The position numbers were made by a program, and so were the translations under genes. The notes under the pieces are model-generated. The model had not been told where the DNA came from. It made no database searches and saw nothing but the letters and a program-made list of their open reading frames with translations. A stretch of 64,000 nt of DNA from assembly GCF_036226745.1 (NCBI RefSeq), contig NZ_CP109013.1:3472001-3536000 (forward strand), given 5' to 3'. The number at the start of each line of letters is the position of its first letter. The stretch's first letter is position 1. This document shows positions 41,885-50,463 of this stretch, piece after piece. Source of the DNA: Streptomyces sp. NBC_00683. Lineage in GTDB: Bacteria > Actinomycetota > Actinomycetes > Streptomycetales > Streptomycetaceae.

Positions 41885-43618
41885 CTAGCCCCGCTCGGCG
41901 CGGCGCCGGGACGTCGCGTACAGCACTCCGCCGGCGGCCAGGGCGACGGCTGCCGCTCCCGAAGCCATCAGCGCGACGGAACCGGTGGAGGCGAGACCGC
42001 CGTCGTTGTCCGCCGACGCGGCGCCGGACGTTCCGGTGGAACCCGAGGCCGACGAGGTGGACGAGCCACCCGTCGTCCCGGACGTGGAGCCGGTCGTTCC
42101 GCCGGTCGTGCCCTCCGTGGAGCCGCCCGTCGTGTTGGTGCCGCCCGTCGTGCCGCCGGTGTCCTCGGAGCCCGGGTCCTCGCCGTTCAGGACCATCTGC
42201 GCGGTGTTGTTGCCCGGGGCCGGGTCGAACGGCAGGTCGGGGTCGCTCAGCCACGTGTTGCGGACGTCGACCTTGCCGGCGGAGCCAGGGATCACCTCAG
42301 TGATCTTCAGGTCGAAGGGCAGTGAGATCTCGGCCCCGTCGCGGACGGTCATCGCGGAGTCGCAGACGTAGCGCGGCGCTCCGAGCTGCTCCTCGCGGTA
42401 CTTGCCCGCAGCCGTCACCCCCTGGCAGGAGTCCGGCTTCCCGGTGACCTCGGCGCCCCGGGGGACGGTGAGGTCGACCGTGGCGACGGGCTCACCGGAA
42501 CGGATGTTGCCGATCCAGGCAGGTCCGTCGTTACGGAAGCCGATCCTGGCCGTGACGGTCTCGCCCACCGAGCCCGCGCCCTTGCCGCCGGTCGCCACGA
42601 AGTCGGCGGTGTTCTCCGTACGGAAGTCGGCTTCCTGCTGGTTGTCCCAGGGGTTGAGGTCGCCGCTGCGGGCGGAGGACGTGACCTTCTTCAGTGCCAG
42701 CTGCGGGCCGGTGCCCCGGGTGAAGGGCGCGCCCGCGCGCTGCGCGGAGCGCTGTGCGGCGCTGTCCTCGTTGATGCGGTAGATGAAGGTGTCGTAGTAC
42801 GCGCGCTCGGTCGCCTTGACGGACAGCGGGACCGCCAGCGTGTACGTGGCGCCCGGCTCGTAGGAGCCCTCGACCGAGCACAGGGCGGTGGACCAGGCGA
42901 AACCGTCCTGCGGCTCCTCCCCGGCCTCCCCGTTGTACTCGCAGTTGGCGTAGCGCTCGGGGATCTCCAGGCCGCGCGAGTACATCAGGGTCAGCAGGAC
43001 GCCGTCGGCGGCCGTCGTGCCCCGGTTGGCGAACGTGATCGGGGCAGGCTGTACGTCACCCGGCTCGAGCTGCTGCTTGAAGGGGAGCTGCTTCATGACG
43101 AGGTCGGGACCGCCGATCGTCACCTTCGTGGAGAACGGGACGAAGGTGACCCCGTCCGCCGAGCCGGTCACCTCGATGGTGCCCGACGCACCGTCCTTGC
43201 CGCCCTCGGCCGCGGTGAGGTCGAAGTCGGCGATGGTGCTGAGCCCGGCGTACACGCCGTAGTCGTGGCAGACGGCCGTGGCACCGGTGATCTCGCAGTC
43301 CGCACCGGTGTCCTCGGCGATGTCGATGTCGGCGATGCCCGCGATCCCGCTGAGGTCGAGGGTGTAGGTCACCTCTCCCTGGTAGCCGTCCTCGTCCTGG
43401 ACCGGGTTGCTGACGGTGAAGCCGAGCGAGGTCTTCTGCGGGGACCCGGTCGCCGGGTACGGGTGCAGGGCCGTTTCGGCCGGACCGCCGAGCGTGAACG
43501 CGGGGTCGGCGGCCTGCGCCGGTGCGCCGACGGCGAGCGATCCGGCTGCGAGCAGCCCGGCGGCGGCAAGGCCGCCTGCGGTTCGGCGCAGCGCAGTTCT
43601 CGGGGAAAGGCGTGTCAT
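41885..43618 (-). CDS. Sortase-anchored surface protein (LASTG)
   Basis: A 577-residue exported protein starts at ATG 43618 with AGAGG upstream. A signal peptide spans ~1-35 (LRRTAGGLAAAGLLAAGSLAVGAPAQA). The mature part has several beta-rich repeats of DUF11/CARDB type (TVSNPVQDEDGYQGEVTYTLDLSG; VGETVTARIGFRNDGPAWIG) and paired cysteines. A Ser/Thr/Gly wall-spanning stretch (TGGTTGGTNTTGG) precedes the sorting signal: LASTG at 542-546, a hydrophobic helix and SRRRAERG. LAxTG is the class E sortase motif in Streptomyces. It is divergent from a second LAxTG protein. Confidence 0.92.
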   Translation of the reverse strand: MTRLSPRTALRRTAGGLAAAGLLAAGSLAVGAPAQAADPAFTLGGPAETALHPYPATGSPQKTSLGFTVSNPVQDEDGYQGEVTYTLDLSGIAGIADIDIAEDTGADCEITGATAVCHDYGVYAGLSTIADFDLTAAEGGKDGASGTIEVTGSADGVTFVPFSTKVTIGGPDLVMKQLPFKQQLEPGDVQPAPITFANRGTTAADGVLLTLMYSRGLEIPERYANCEYNGEAGEEPQDGFAWSTALCSVEGSYEPGATYTLAVPLSVKATERAYYDTFIYRINEDSAAQRSAQRAGAPFTRGTGPQLALKKVTSSARSGDLNPWDNQQEADFRTENTADFVATGGKGAGSVGETVTARIGFRNDGPAWIGNIRSGEPVATVDLTVPRGAEVTGKPDSCQGVTAAGKYREEQLGAPRYVCDSAMTVRDGAEISLPFDLKITEVIPGSAGKVDVRNTWLSDPDLPFDPAPGNNTAQMVLNGEDPGSEDTGGTTGGTNTTGGSTEGTTGGTTGSTSGTTGGSSTSSASGSTGTSGAASADNDGGLASTGSVALMASGAAAVALAAGGVLYATSRRRAERG

Positions 43619-43917
43619 CGCGGACCTCTGGGATGGGATCGACAGGTGCTGTGCAACTGCTGTGGGGCAGCACGAGTTCGACCGCGCAGCCGTACGAAGA
43701 GTTGCGCTGGACAAGATCACGGATTGGGCACGAGGGGCGCATGTGGCGAGCGACACATAAAGATTCTGTGAAACGGGGGACAACCATCGGGCCGCATCGC
43801 AGGTCATGGATGGCGAACACACAGGCTATTTCCGTGCCCCACAACGGCAGGCCCGTTCTCCATTCTTCTTTCGCCGTACCGCAGCCCGCGCGGTACAACG
43901 GACTTGCTGAGGCCTTC

Positions 43918-44907
43918 ATGAAGCTTCGCCGCACCATGGCACTCGCTGCTGCCACCGCCGTCATCGCGCCGGTCGTCGTGCTCTCCGCACCGGCCGCTTT
44001 CGCCACGGACACGACGCCGACCCCGAGCGCGACCGAGTCGGTGACCACCGCGCCGTCCGAGACCGCGTCGGCCGGGACCACCGAGTCCGCTTCCCCGTCC
44101 GCGACGACGTCTCCCGACGCCACCGAGACGGCCACCACCTCCCCGAGCCCCTCCGTGTCGGAGACGACCTCGGCGACCCCGTCGGCCACCCCGACCCCGA
44201 CCGCCTCGAAGACCGAGGACACGGAGGAGCCGGACGAGGACGGGTACTGCAACCCGCGCCCGCTGAAGCTCTCCATCAACGGTCTCGCCGGCAAGATCGC
44301 CCGGGGCAGCGGCTGGGACACCTTCAAGTTCAACGTCTACAACAACTCGAAGAAGACCGTGAAGAACGTGTGGTTCTTCGCGGGCGCGTCGTCCGACAAG
44401 GCCGGCGACCACCTCTTCACCACCAAGCAGGTCCACCTCCAGGCCCTCAACGAGGACACGGGCACCTGGGAGGACCTGAACGAGGAGGGCGTCTCGACCG
44501 GCTACGTCGGCGAGACCGACGAGATCAAGCCCGGGTACGAGGTCGACATATCCCTGCGCATCAAGGTGCAGGCGACTGCCCCGGTCGGCGCCGGCTTCAG
44601 CCTCGGCGGCGGACTCGTCTTCGGCGAGGAAGAGGACCTGCCCTGCTTCACGGACGTCGCGTACAAGTTCCAGATCGTGAAGGCCGGTGACGAGGACGGC
44701 ACGAAGCCCCAGGAGGGCGGCAAGGTTCCGGCCCCGGCCGAGAAGCCTGCCGACGCGGACGCCGGCAAGGTCACGGGCAGCCTCGCCGAGACCGGTTCCT
44801 CGTCCTCCACGCCGATGTTCGCCCTCGCGGGCGGCGCGGCCGTAGTGCTCGGTGCGGGCGCGATGTTCATCGTGCGGCGCCGTAAGAACGGTGACGCCGC
44901 CGCGTAA
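43918..44907 (+). CDS. Sortase-anchored surface protein (LAETG)
   Basis: A 329-residue exported protein starts at ATG 43918. A signal peptide spans ~1-30 (RRTMALAAATAVIAPVVVLSAPAAFA). Residues 31-110 are a Thr/Ser/Pro-rich mucin-like region with SPS and TPTP repeats, probably O-glycosylated. A ~150-residue beta-rich domain contains two cysteines (YCNPRPLKLSINGLAGKI and EEDLPCFTDVAYKFQI). The sorting signal is LAETG at 289-293, followed by a hydrophobic helix and VRRRKNGD. The reading frame upstream of the chosen start has no signal peptide. The gene ends at a strong terminator. Confidence 0.92.
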   Translation: MKLRRTMALAAATAVIAPVVVLSAPAAFATDTTPTPSATESVTTAPSETASAGTTESASPSATTSPDATETATTSPSPSVSETTSATPSATPTPTASKTEDTEEPDEDGYCNPRPLKLSINGLAGKIARGSGWDTFKFNVYNNSKKTVKNVWFFAGASSDKAGDHLFTTKQVHLQALNEDTGTWEDLNEEGVSTGYVGETDEIKPGYEVDISLRIKVQATAPVGAGFSLGGGLVFGEEEDLPCFTDVAYKFQIVKAGDEDGTKPQEGGKVPAPAEKPADADAGKVTGSLAETGSSSSTPMFALAGGAAVVLGAGAMFIVRRRKNGDAAA

Positions 44908-44928
44908 GCGCGTCACCGGTCGAACGTG

Positions 44929-44961
44929 AGGGGCTGCACTCGGAGGGGGGTGCAGCCCCTT
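44929..44961 (+). terminator. Terminator of the LAETG gene
   Basis: An 11-bp stem AGGGGCTGCAC (44929-44939) pairs with 44950-44960, followed by TT. It lies between convergent genes. Confidence 0.85.
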
Positions 44962-44990
44962 GGCGTTCCCGGACCGACGCTTCGCAGGCG

Positions 44991-45010
44991 CTCAGGCGCT
45001 CAGGCGCTCA
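44991..45010. repeat. CTCAGGCG octamer repeat spanning a stop codon
   Basis: Two and a half tandem CTCAGGCG units (44991-45010) overlap the stop codon (45008-45010) of the GMC oxidoreductase gene, so slippage here would alter its C-terminus. Confidence 0.7.
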
Positions 45011-46846
45011 GGCTTCGGACGCGGTCGCCTTCGGCGGCACCACGGGAATCCCCAGGAACGGGAGTTTCAGCGCGCCGAACGCCTCCTCGGGCACCGCGGG
45101 CGCCTTCGGCTCGACCGCGGACAGCCGCGTGTACGCCTCGCCCTGTGCCGGCCGTGGGTCCGTCTCGCCCTTGTTGGGCCAGAAGGACATGGCGCGCTCG
45201 GCCTGCGCGGTGATGGTCAGCGACGGGTTGACGCCCAGGTTGGCGGAGACCGCCGAACCGTCGACGACCGAGATGCCGGGGTGTCCGTACACCCGGTGGT
45301 ACGGGTCGATGACGCCCTCCTCGGCGCTCGCCCCGATCGCGCAGCCGCCCAGGAAGTGCGCGGTGAGCGGAGTGCCCATCAGCTCCCCGATGTTCGATCC
45401 GGGGAAGCCGTTGATCTCCTCGGCCAGCAGCGTGGCGCCCTGCGTCGCCTCGGCGATCTGCGTCGGGTTGGGCGCGCCGTGTCCCTGCCGGGCGGTGAGC
45501 AGGCCCTTTCCGATGCCGCTGGGCTTGCGGTACGCGGTCAGCGAGTTGTCCAGCGACTGCATGACGAGACCGATGATGGTCCGTTCCGACCAGCGCCGGT
45601 TGGAGAGCGAACGCGCCGCCAGCGTCGGGTGCTTGACCATGTTGCCGAGCCAGCCCAGCACCCGGTGGGTGCTGTAGGGGACCTGGAGGATGGTCAGCGC
45701 GCCCATCGCGTTGGAGCCCTTGCCGTAGCGGACGGGCTCGATGTGGGTGTTCTCGTCGGGGTGGATCGACGAGGTGATGGCGACACCCTTGCTGAAGTCG
45801 GCCTTCGCGATGCCGTGCTTCTTGCGGTAGCGGCGGTCGCTGGTCTGCGCGCCCACCAGCCCCTCGGAGTTGGTCCGGGTCAGCTCGCCGAGCTTCGACG
45901 AGAGCCGCGGCAGCAGCCCCTGGTCCTTCATGGTGTGCAGCAGTGTCTGCGTCCCGTACGTGCCGGCGGCGACGACGACCTTCCGGGCCCGCAGCACGGC
46001 AGGCTCCGCCTTCCTGCGACGGTTCGTGGGGACGGTCGACACCCGGTAACCGCCGTCCGGATCGTCCGTGACCGCCACGACGGACGTCATGGGGTGGATG
46101 ACGGCACCGGCCTTCTCGGCGAGGTACAGGTAGTTCTCGTTGAGGGTGTTCTTCGCACCGTGGCGGCAGCCGGTCATGCACTCGCCGCACTCGGAACAGG
46201 CCTTGCGGGCGGGACCCGCGCCGCCGAAGTAGGGGTCGGCGACCTCCACGCCGGGCTTCGCCTTCGACGTACCGTCGGCGTCCACGCCGTCGCCGAAGAA
46301 GACCCCGACGGGGGCGAAGTGGAAGCTGTCGCCGACGCCCATGGCCTCGGCGGCCGCCTTGAGGTGGACATCGGCCGGGGTCATGGTCGGATTGAGCCTG
46401 ACCCCCAGCATCCGCTTCGCCTGGTCGTAGTACGGCGCCAGCTCGTCCTGCCAGTCGGTGATGCCGGCCCACTGACGGTCCTCGAAGAACGGCGCGGGCG
46501 GTACGTACAGCGTGTTGGCGTAATTGAGGGAACCGCCGCCGACGCCCGCACCGGCCAGCACCATCACCTTGCCGAGCAGGTGCACGCGCTGGATGCCGAA
46601 CAGCCCGAGGGCCGGGGCCCACAGGTAGTTCTTTATGTCCCAGGAGTTCTTGGGGAGGGTGGCCGGTGTGAAGCGGCGCCCCGCCTCCAGGATGCCGACC
46701 CGGTAGCCCTTCTCGCTCAGCCGCAGGGCCGAGACCGCGCCGCCGAAGCCCGATCCGACGACGACCACGTCGTAGTCGTACGCGGCGTCGTCGTCCGGCC
46801 CGTCGGAGCGCGGGGTCTGATTCTGGGCAGCGCTGTCCTGGGACAT
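45008..46846 (-). CDS. GMC-type FAD oxidoreductase (cholesterol-oxidase-like)
   Basis: A 612-residue flavoprotein starts at ATG 46846 with GAGGAGAG upstream. The FAD Rossmann motif is VVVVGSGFGGAVSALRLSEKG (about 26-46), with AGAGVGGGSLNYANTLYVPP further on and the C-terminal ISVVDGSAVSANLGVNPSLTI segment. A Cys cluster CSECGECMTGCRHGAKN (about 215-230) is typical of the ChoD-like subgroup and might hold an iron-sulfur cluster. No Tat or Sec signal is present, so it is cytosolic or membrane-associated. The substrate is uncertain, possibly a sterol or long-chain alcohol. It follows the aldehyde dehydrogenase gene by 50 bp; the two probably form an alcohol-to-aldehyde-to-acid pair. Confidence 0.88.
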   Translation of the reverse strand: MSQDSAAQNQTPRSDGPDDDAAYDYDVVVVGSGFGGAVSALRLSEKGYRVGILEAGRRFTPATLPKNSWDIKNYLWAPALGLFGIQRVHLLGKVMVLAGAGVGGGSLNYANTLYVPPAPFFEDRQWAGITDWQDELAPYYDQAKRMLGVRLNPTMTPADVHLKAAAEAMGVGDSFHFAPVGVFFGDGVDADGTSKAKPGVEVADPYFGGAGPARKACSECGECMTGCRHGAKNTLNENYLYLAEKAGAVIHPMTSVVAVTDDPDGGYRVSTVPTNRRRKAEPAVLRARKVVVAAGTYGTQTLLHTMKDQGLLPRLSSKLGELTRTNSEGLVGAQTSDRRYRKKHGIAKADFSKGVAITSSIHPDENTHIEPVRYGKGSNAMGALTILQVPYSTHRVLGWLGNMVKHPTLAARSLSNRRWSERTIIGLVMQSLDNSLTAYRKPSGIGKGLLTARQGHGAPNPTQIAEATQGATLLAEEINGFPGSNIGELMGTPLTAHFLGGCAIGASAEEGVIDPYHRVYGHPGISVVDGSAVSANLGVNPSLTITAQAERAMSFWPNKGETDPRPAQGEAYTRLSAVEPKAPAVPEEAFGALKLPFLGIPVVPPKATASEA

Positions 46847-46896
46847 GGCTCTCCTCGGTGCGGAAGGGAGGGAAAGGCTGGAGTGGGGCGCCCGCG

Positions 46897-48534
46897 TCAG
46901 CGCAGCCGGAAGGCCTTCATCGCCTTGAGGCCGAAGCTCATGAGGGCGGCGTACTTCTCGTCGTCCATGCCGAAGGACGGCGCGAGCGGCATCAGCCGCT
47001 GCTGGGCGACGGTCTGGGCCTCGGTGTACTTGAGGATCCCCTCCGAGCCGTGCCGTCGTCCGAGGCCGGAGTCCTTCATGCCGCCCATCGGGGACTGGGC
47101 ACTGCCGTAGGCGGGTGCGTACCCCTCGTTGATGTTGACCGTGCCGGCCCTCAGCCGGGCGGCGATCCGGTGGCCGCGCCGGCCGTCCTTGGTCCAGACG
47201 CTGGCGTTGAGGCCGTACGACGTGGCGTTGGCGAGGGAGACCGCGTCGTCCTCGTCGGTGAAGCGGTAGACGGAGACGACGGGGCCGAAGGTCTCCTGGG
47301 CGCAGACGGCCATCGGTTCCTGGACGTCGGCGAGGATGGTCGGCTCGTAGAAGAGCGGGCCGATGTCGGGTCGGGCGACGCCGCCCGCGACGAGCGTGGC
47401 GCCCTTCTCGACGGCTTCGGCGACGTGCCGGCTGACGGTCTCCAGCTGCCGCTCGCCGACCAGGGAGCCCATCTCGGCACCGTAGGCGAGGGAGTTGCCG
47501 AGCCGCATCGCCTTCGTACGGGCGGCGAAGCGCTCCAGGAAGGCGTCCGCGACGGACTCGTGGACGTACAGCCGCTCGATGGAGATGCACAGCTGCCCCG
47601 CGGAGGAGAAGCAGGCACGGACGGCGCCCGCGGCGGCCTTCTCCACATCGGCGTCCTCGAGGACCAGCATGGGGTTCTTGCCGCCGAGCTCCAGCGAGAC
47701 CCCGACGAGCCGGGCCGCGGCGCCCTGGGCGACCTCGCGACCGGTGCGGGTCGAGCCGGTGAAGGAGACGTAGTCGGCGCGGCTGACGACCTCGGGGCCG
47801 ACGACGGGGCCCTCCCCGAGCACGACCTGGAACACCTCGGCGGGCAGTCCGGCCTCGATCAGCAGGTCACGGGCCCACAGGGCGGTCAGCGCGGTCTCCG
47901 TGTCGGGCTTCATCACGACGGCGTTGCCGGCGACGAAGGCCGGCAGCGCGTCGCCGACGGAGAGTTCGAGCGGGTAGTTCCAGGGAGCGATCTGGCCGAT
48001 GACCCCGCGCGGCTGGCGCAGCTCGGTGACCTTGGTGAGGGTCGGGACGACGCCGGTGTGCCGCTTCGGCTTCAGGTAGGAGGTGGCCATGCGCCCGTAG
48101 TGGCGGGCCGAGACGGCGACGGCCAGCACCTCTTCGTGGGCGTGCAGCCGGGCCTTGCCGGTCTCCAGCTGGATGAGGTCGAGGACCTCGGCCTGGCGCT
48201 GGAGGACGAGGTCGTGGAAGCGGAGCAGTACCGCCGCCCTGGCACGTACGGGCATCGCCGCCCAGGCCGGCTGGGCGGCGCGGGCCCGCTCGAAGGCGGT
48301 GGCGACGTCCTCGGGGGTGGACTCGGGCAGGTCGGCCAGCTTCTCCCCGGTGAAGGGGCTGTGGTTGGCCGTGCGGCCGGAGCCGACGACGCCGCGCGTC
48401 AGCTGGGCGATCACCTCGGGTGTGACCACGTCGGCGGCGGTGCGAACGCCTGCGGGGGCCGCTGCCACCGGGTTGGTGCCGACACGGGTGCCGGGGGCGG
48501 CGGAGGTGGTCGTGGAGGCCTGCGAGTCCGTCAT
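46897..48534 (-). CDS. Succinate-semialdehyde-type NAD(P)+ aldehyde dehydrogenase
   Basis: A 545-residue aldehyde dehydrogenase: N185 in the PWNYP motif, general base E282 in LELGGKNPML, nucleophile C316 in SSAGQLC, and an NAD-binding FTGSTRTGREVA segment. It matches the GabD2/SSADH group used in GABA and related catabolism, though it may act on other aldehydes. An extra ~40-residue Ala/Thr-rich N-terminus precedes the usual start; no better start is evident. It heads the likely operon with the downstream GMC oxidoreductase. A 16-bp perfect palindrome ~100 bp upstream may be its operator. Confidence 0.9.
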   Translation of the reverse strand: MTDSQASTTTSAAPGTRVGTNPVAAAPAGVRTAADVVTPEVIAQLTRGVVGSGRTANHSPFTGEKLADLPESTPEDVATAFERARAAQPAWAAMPVRARAAVLLRFHDLVLQRQAEVLDLIQLETGKARLHAHEEVLAVAVSARHYGRMATSYLKPKRHTGVVPTLTKVTELRQPRGVIGQIAPWNYPLELSVGDALPAFVAGNAVVMKPDTETALTALWARDLLIEAGLPAEVFQVVLGEGPVVGPEVVSRADYVSFTGSTRTGREVAQGAAARLVGVSLELGGKNPMLVLEDADVEKAAAGAVRACFSSAGQLCISIERLYVHESVADAFLERFAARTKAMRLGNSLAYGAEMGSLVGERQLETVSRHVAEAVEKGATLVAGGVARPDIGPLFYEPTILADVQEPMAVCAQETFGPVVSVYRFTDEDDAVSLANATSYGLNASVWTKDGRRGHRIAARLRAGTVNINEGYAPAYGSAQSPMGGMKDSGLGRRHGSEGILKYTEAQTVAQQRLMPLAPSFGMDDEKYAALMSFGLKAMKAFRLR

Positions 48535-48631
48535 GAGGGCGAGAGTATGTCCACCCGCCCACTTTGGGTACCCGTCGGTAACAGGTTTTCACAGACCCCA
48601 CAACACCGCTGCGGCCGCCCCCGGCGAACCA

Positions 48632-48647
48632 GCCAGTGATCACTGGC
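48632..48647. promoter_or_regulatory. 16-bp perfect palindrome upstream of the aldehyde dehydrogenase
   Basis: GCCAGTGATCACTGGC at 48632-48647 is a perfect palindrome. It lies between the aldehyde dehydrogenase start (48534) and the end of the kinase gene (48687), ~98 bp upstream of the former. It looks like an operator for a dimeric repressor. Confidence 0.7.
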
Positions 48648-48686
48648 GAAATAACCGCTGATCAGGGGCTATCTTCCCTGTCAGGC

Positions 48687-50372
48687 TCAGGAATCGTGAA
48701 TCTTCAGCCGCTCGGCGACCTCGGTGTAAATCTTTTCGCCGTCCGTCGCCGCCTGACCGGCCGCGGGCATCTTGACCCGGACGTGCCAGTACGGGTCGTC
48801 CGCCGTCCGCCCCGGGATCAGGAGCTCGTGGTAGCGGAAGCGCAGCGCGTCGTCCTCGGTCGAGGAGTACGGCGTGTACTCGGTGACCATGTCGTACGCC
48901 GTGCGGCCCTGGTGTTCGGTCTTCTTGAAGGAGACGGTGGCGTCCTTCATCTCCAGGGTGTTCGCCCCGCCCTTCTCGTAGTACGTCTTGCGCGCCTCCG
49001 GGTCGGCGCCCGCGGACTTCTCCGCCGCCGTGTCGTCCTCCTTGACCGCCTTGTGCCAGAAGTCGATCTCGAAGACCCCGCTCGGGTCCGCGTACCAGAC
49101 GACGTCCCCGGTGTCCTCCTGGATGCGCTTGTAGTCCTCGGGCACGGCCACGTCCGCCGAGAGCACCTCGTTCTCCGGCCTGACCTGCCAGCCGCCCGGC
49201 AGCTCGTCGCCGCCGAACGGGTCGGCGAGCACGAGGACGAGCGCGAGAGCCGCCGCCAGCACCACGGCGCCGAGCCCGGTCTGCGCCTTCCGGTTGCGGT
49301 GCAGCACCGGAGGCACCCACCGGCCGCCGCCGGACGCGCCGTTCCCGTACGGCTGGGTGAGCGCCCGGGAGACCGGCGGGACCGACGCCACCGACTCCAG
49401 GGCGGAACGGATCTCCGCGGGTCCCGGCCGTGCCGCCGGGTCCTTGCGGAGCAGCTGCATGACGACTGTGCCGAAGGCCCCCTTGCCCCGGGCCGGCATC
49501 TGCGGCTCCGCCGAGAGGATGGCCTGCAGGGTGGCCGGGGTGTGGGAGCGGCGGTACGGGGACATGCCCTCCACCGCCGCGTACAGCACGACACCCAGCG
49601 ACCAGAGGTCGGACTCCGGACCGGGCAGCTGTCCCAGCACCCGCTCCGGGGAGATGTACTCGGGCGACCCGACGAAGGCGCCGGTCTCGGTGAGCCGCTG
49701 CTCGCCCTCGACCTGCGCGATACCGAAGTCGGTGAGGACGACCCGGTCGTCCCGCCCGAGCAGGACGTTGTCCGGCTTGACGTCGCGGTGGAGCACACCC
49801 GCACCGTGGGCGGCGTTCAGCGCGCCGAGGACGGCGAGGCCGATCCTGGCGGCCTCGCGCGGGTCGAGCGTCCCCTCCTGGAGGCGGTCGCCGAGCGACT
49901 GGCCGCTGACCAGTTCCATGACGATCCACGGCTTGCCGTCCTCGACGACCACATCGTGCACCGTCACGACGCTCGGGTGCTCGATGCGGGCGGCGGCACG
50001 CGCCTCGCGCTGCATGCGCAGATAGACGACGGCCCGCTCGCGTTCCCCGAGGTGGTCCGGCACCCGCGGTTCCTTGACGGCCACGTCACGGTCCACGATG
50101 TCGTCGTGGGCCCGCCAGACCGTGCCCATGCCGCCGTGCCCGAGCCGCCCCACGAGCCGGTAGCGGCCCCCGACGAGCCGGTTCGGCGCACCCTCGGGGG
50201 TCCGCTCGGTGACGGTCGGGGTGGGCGCGGGCGCGCCGGGATGAGCCGGGAAGGCGGGCTGTTCCGGGAGACCCGGCTGTCCGTGTACGGGACCCGGCGG
50301 CTCCTGCGGTGCGTGCGGCGGCCGGAGTCCGTAGCTCGTGGGCTCGTTCGCCCGTCCCCCATCGTTGGTCAT
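48687..50372 (-). CDS. Receptor Ser/Thr protein kinase (array copy 1)
   Basis: A 561-residue kinase starts at ATG 50372. A ~65-residue Pro-rich N-terminus precedes a complete catalytic domain: glycine loop GHGGMG, K100 (VAVKE), HRD with D197 and N202 (LHRDVKPDN), DFG with D215, and SPE near 240-243. One membrane helix spans about 366-384. The extracellular ~175 residues begin GWQVRPENEVLSADVAVPEDYKR and are shared in type with the three neighbouring kinases. It is the last of four tandem kinase genes on this strand. S. coelicolor has a comparable kinase cluster linked to sporulation wall synthesis (from memory). The extracellular ligand is unknown. Confidence 0.93.
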   Translation of the reverse strand: MTNDGGRANEPTSYGLRPPHAPQEPPGPVHGQPGLPEQPAFPAHPGAPAPTPTVTERTPEGAPNRLVGGRYRLVGRLGHGGMGTVWRAHDDIVDRDVAVKEPRVPDHLGERERAVVYLRMQREARAAARIEHPSVVTVHDVVVEDGKPWIVMELVSGQSLGDRLQEGTLDPREAARIGLAVLGALNAAHGAGVLHRDVKPDNVLLGRDDRVVLTDFGIAQVEGEQRLTETGAFVGSPEYISPERVLGQLPGPESDLWSLGVVLYAAVEGMSPYRRSHTPATLQAILSAEPQMPARGKGAFGTVVMQLLRKDPAARPGPAEIRSALESVASVPPVSRALTQPYGNGASGGGRWVPPVLHRNRKAQTGLGAVVLAAALALVLVLADPFGGDELPGGWQVRPENEVLSADVAVPEDYKRIQEDTGDVVWYADPSGVFEIDFWHKAVKEDDTAAEKSAGADPEARKTYYEKGGANTLEMKDATVSFKKTEHQGRTAYDMVTEYTPYSSTEDDALRFRYHELLIPGRTADDPYWHVRVKMPAAGQAATDGEKIYTEVAERLKIHDS

Positions 50373-50463
50373 GTCCTCATCCTGTCGGAGCGCACAGGGT
50401 GTGACCACCAGGACGGAACAGAGGGTGCAGAGCCGTGACAGTCGGCACGGTGGTGACCGGTCG

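Noticed and set aside
44988..45013. CTCAGGCG repeats as a CRISPR or REP element
   Set aside because: Only two and a half copies of 8 bp with no spacers. It is a simple tandem repeat over a stop codon.
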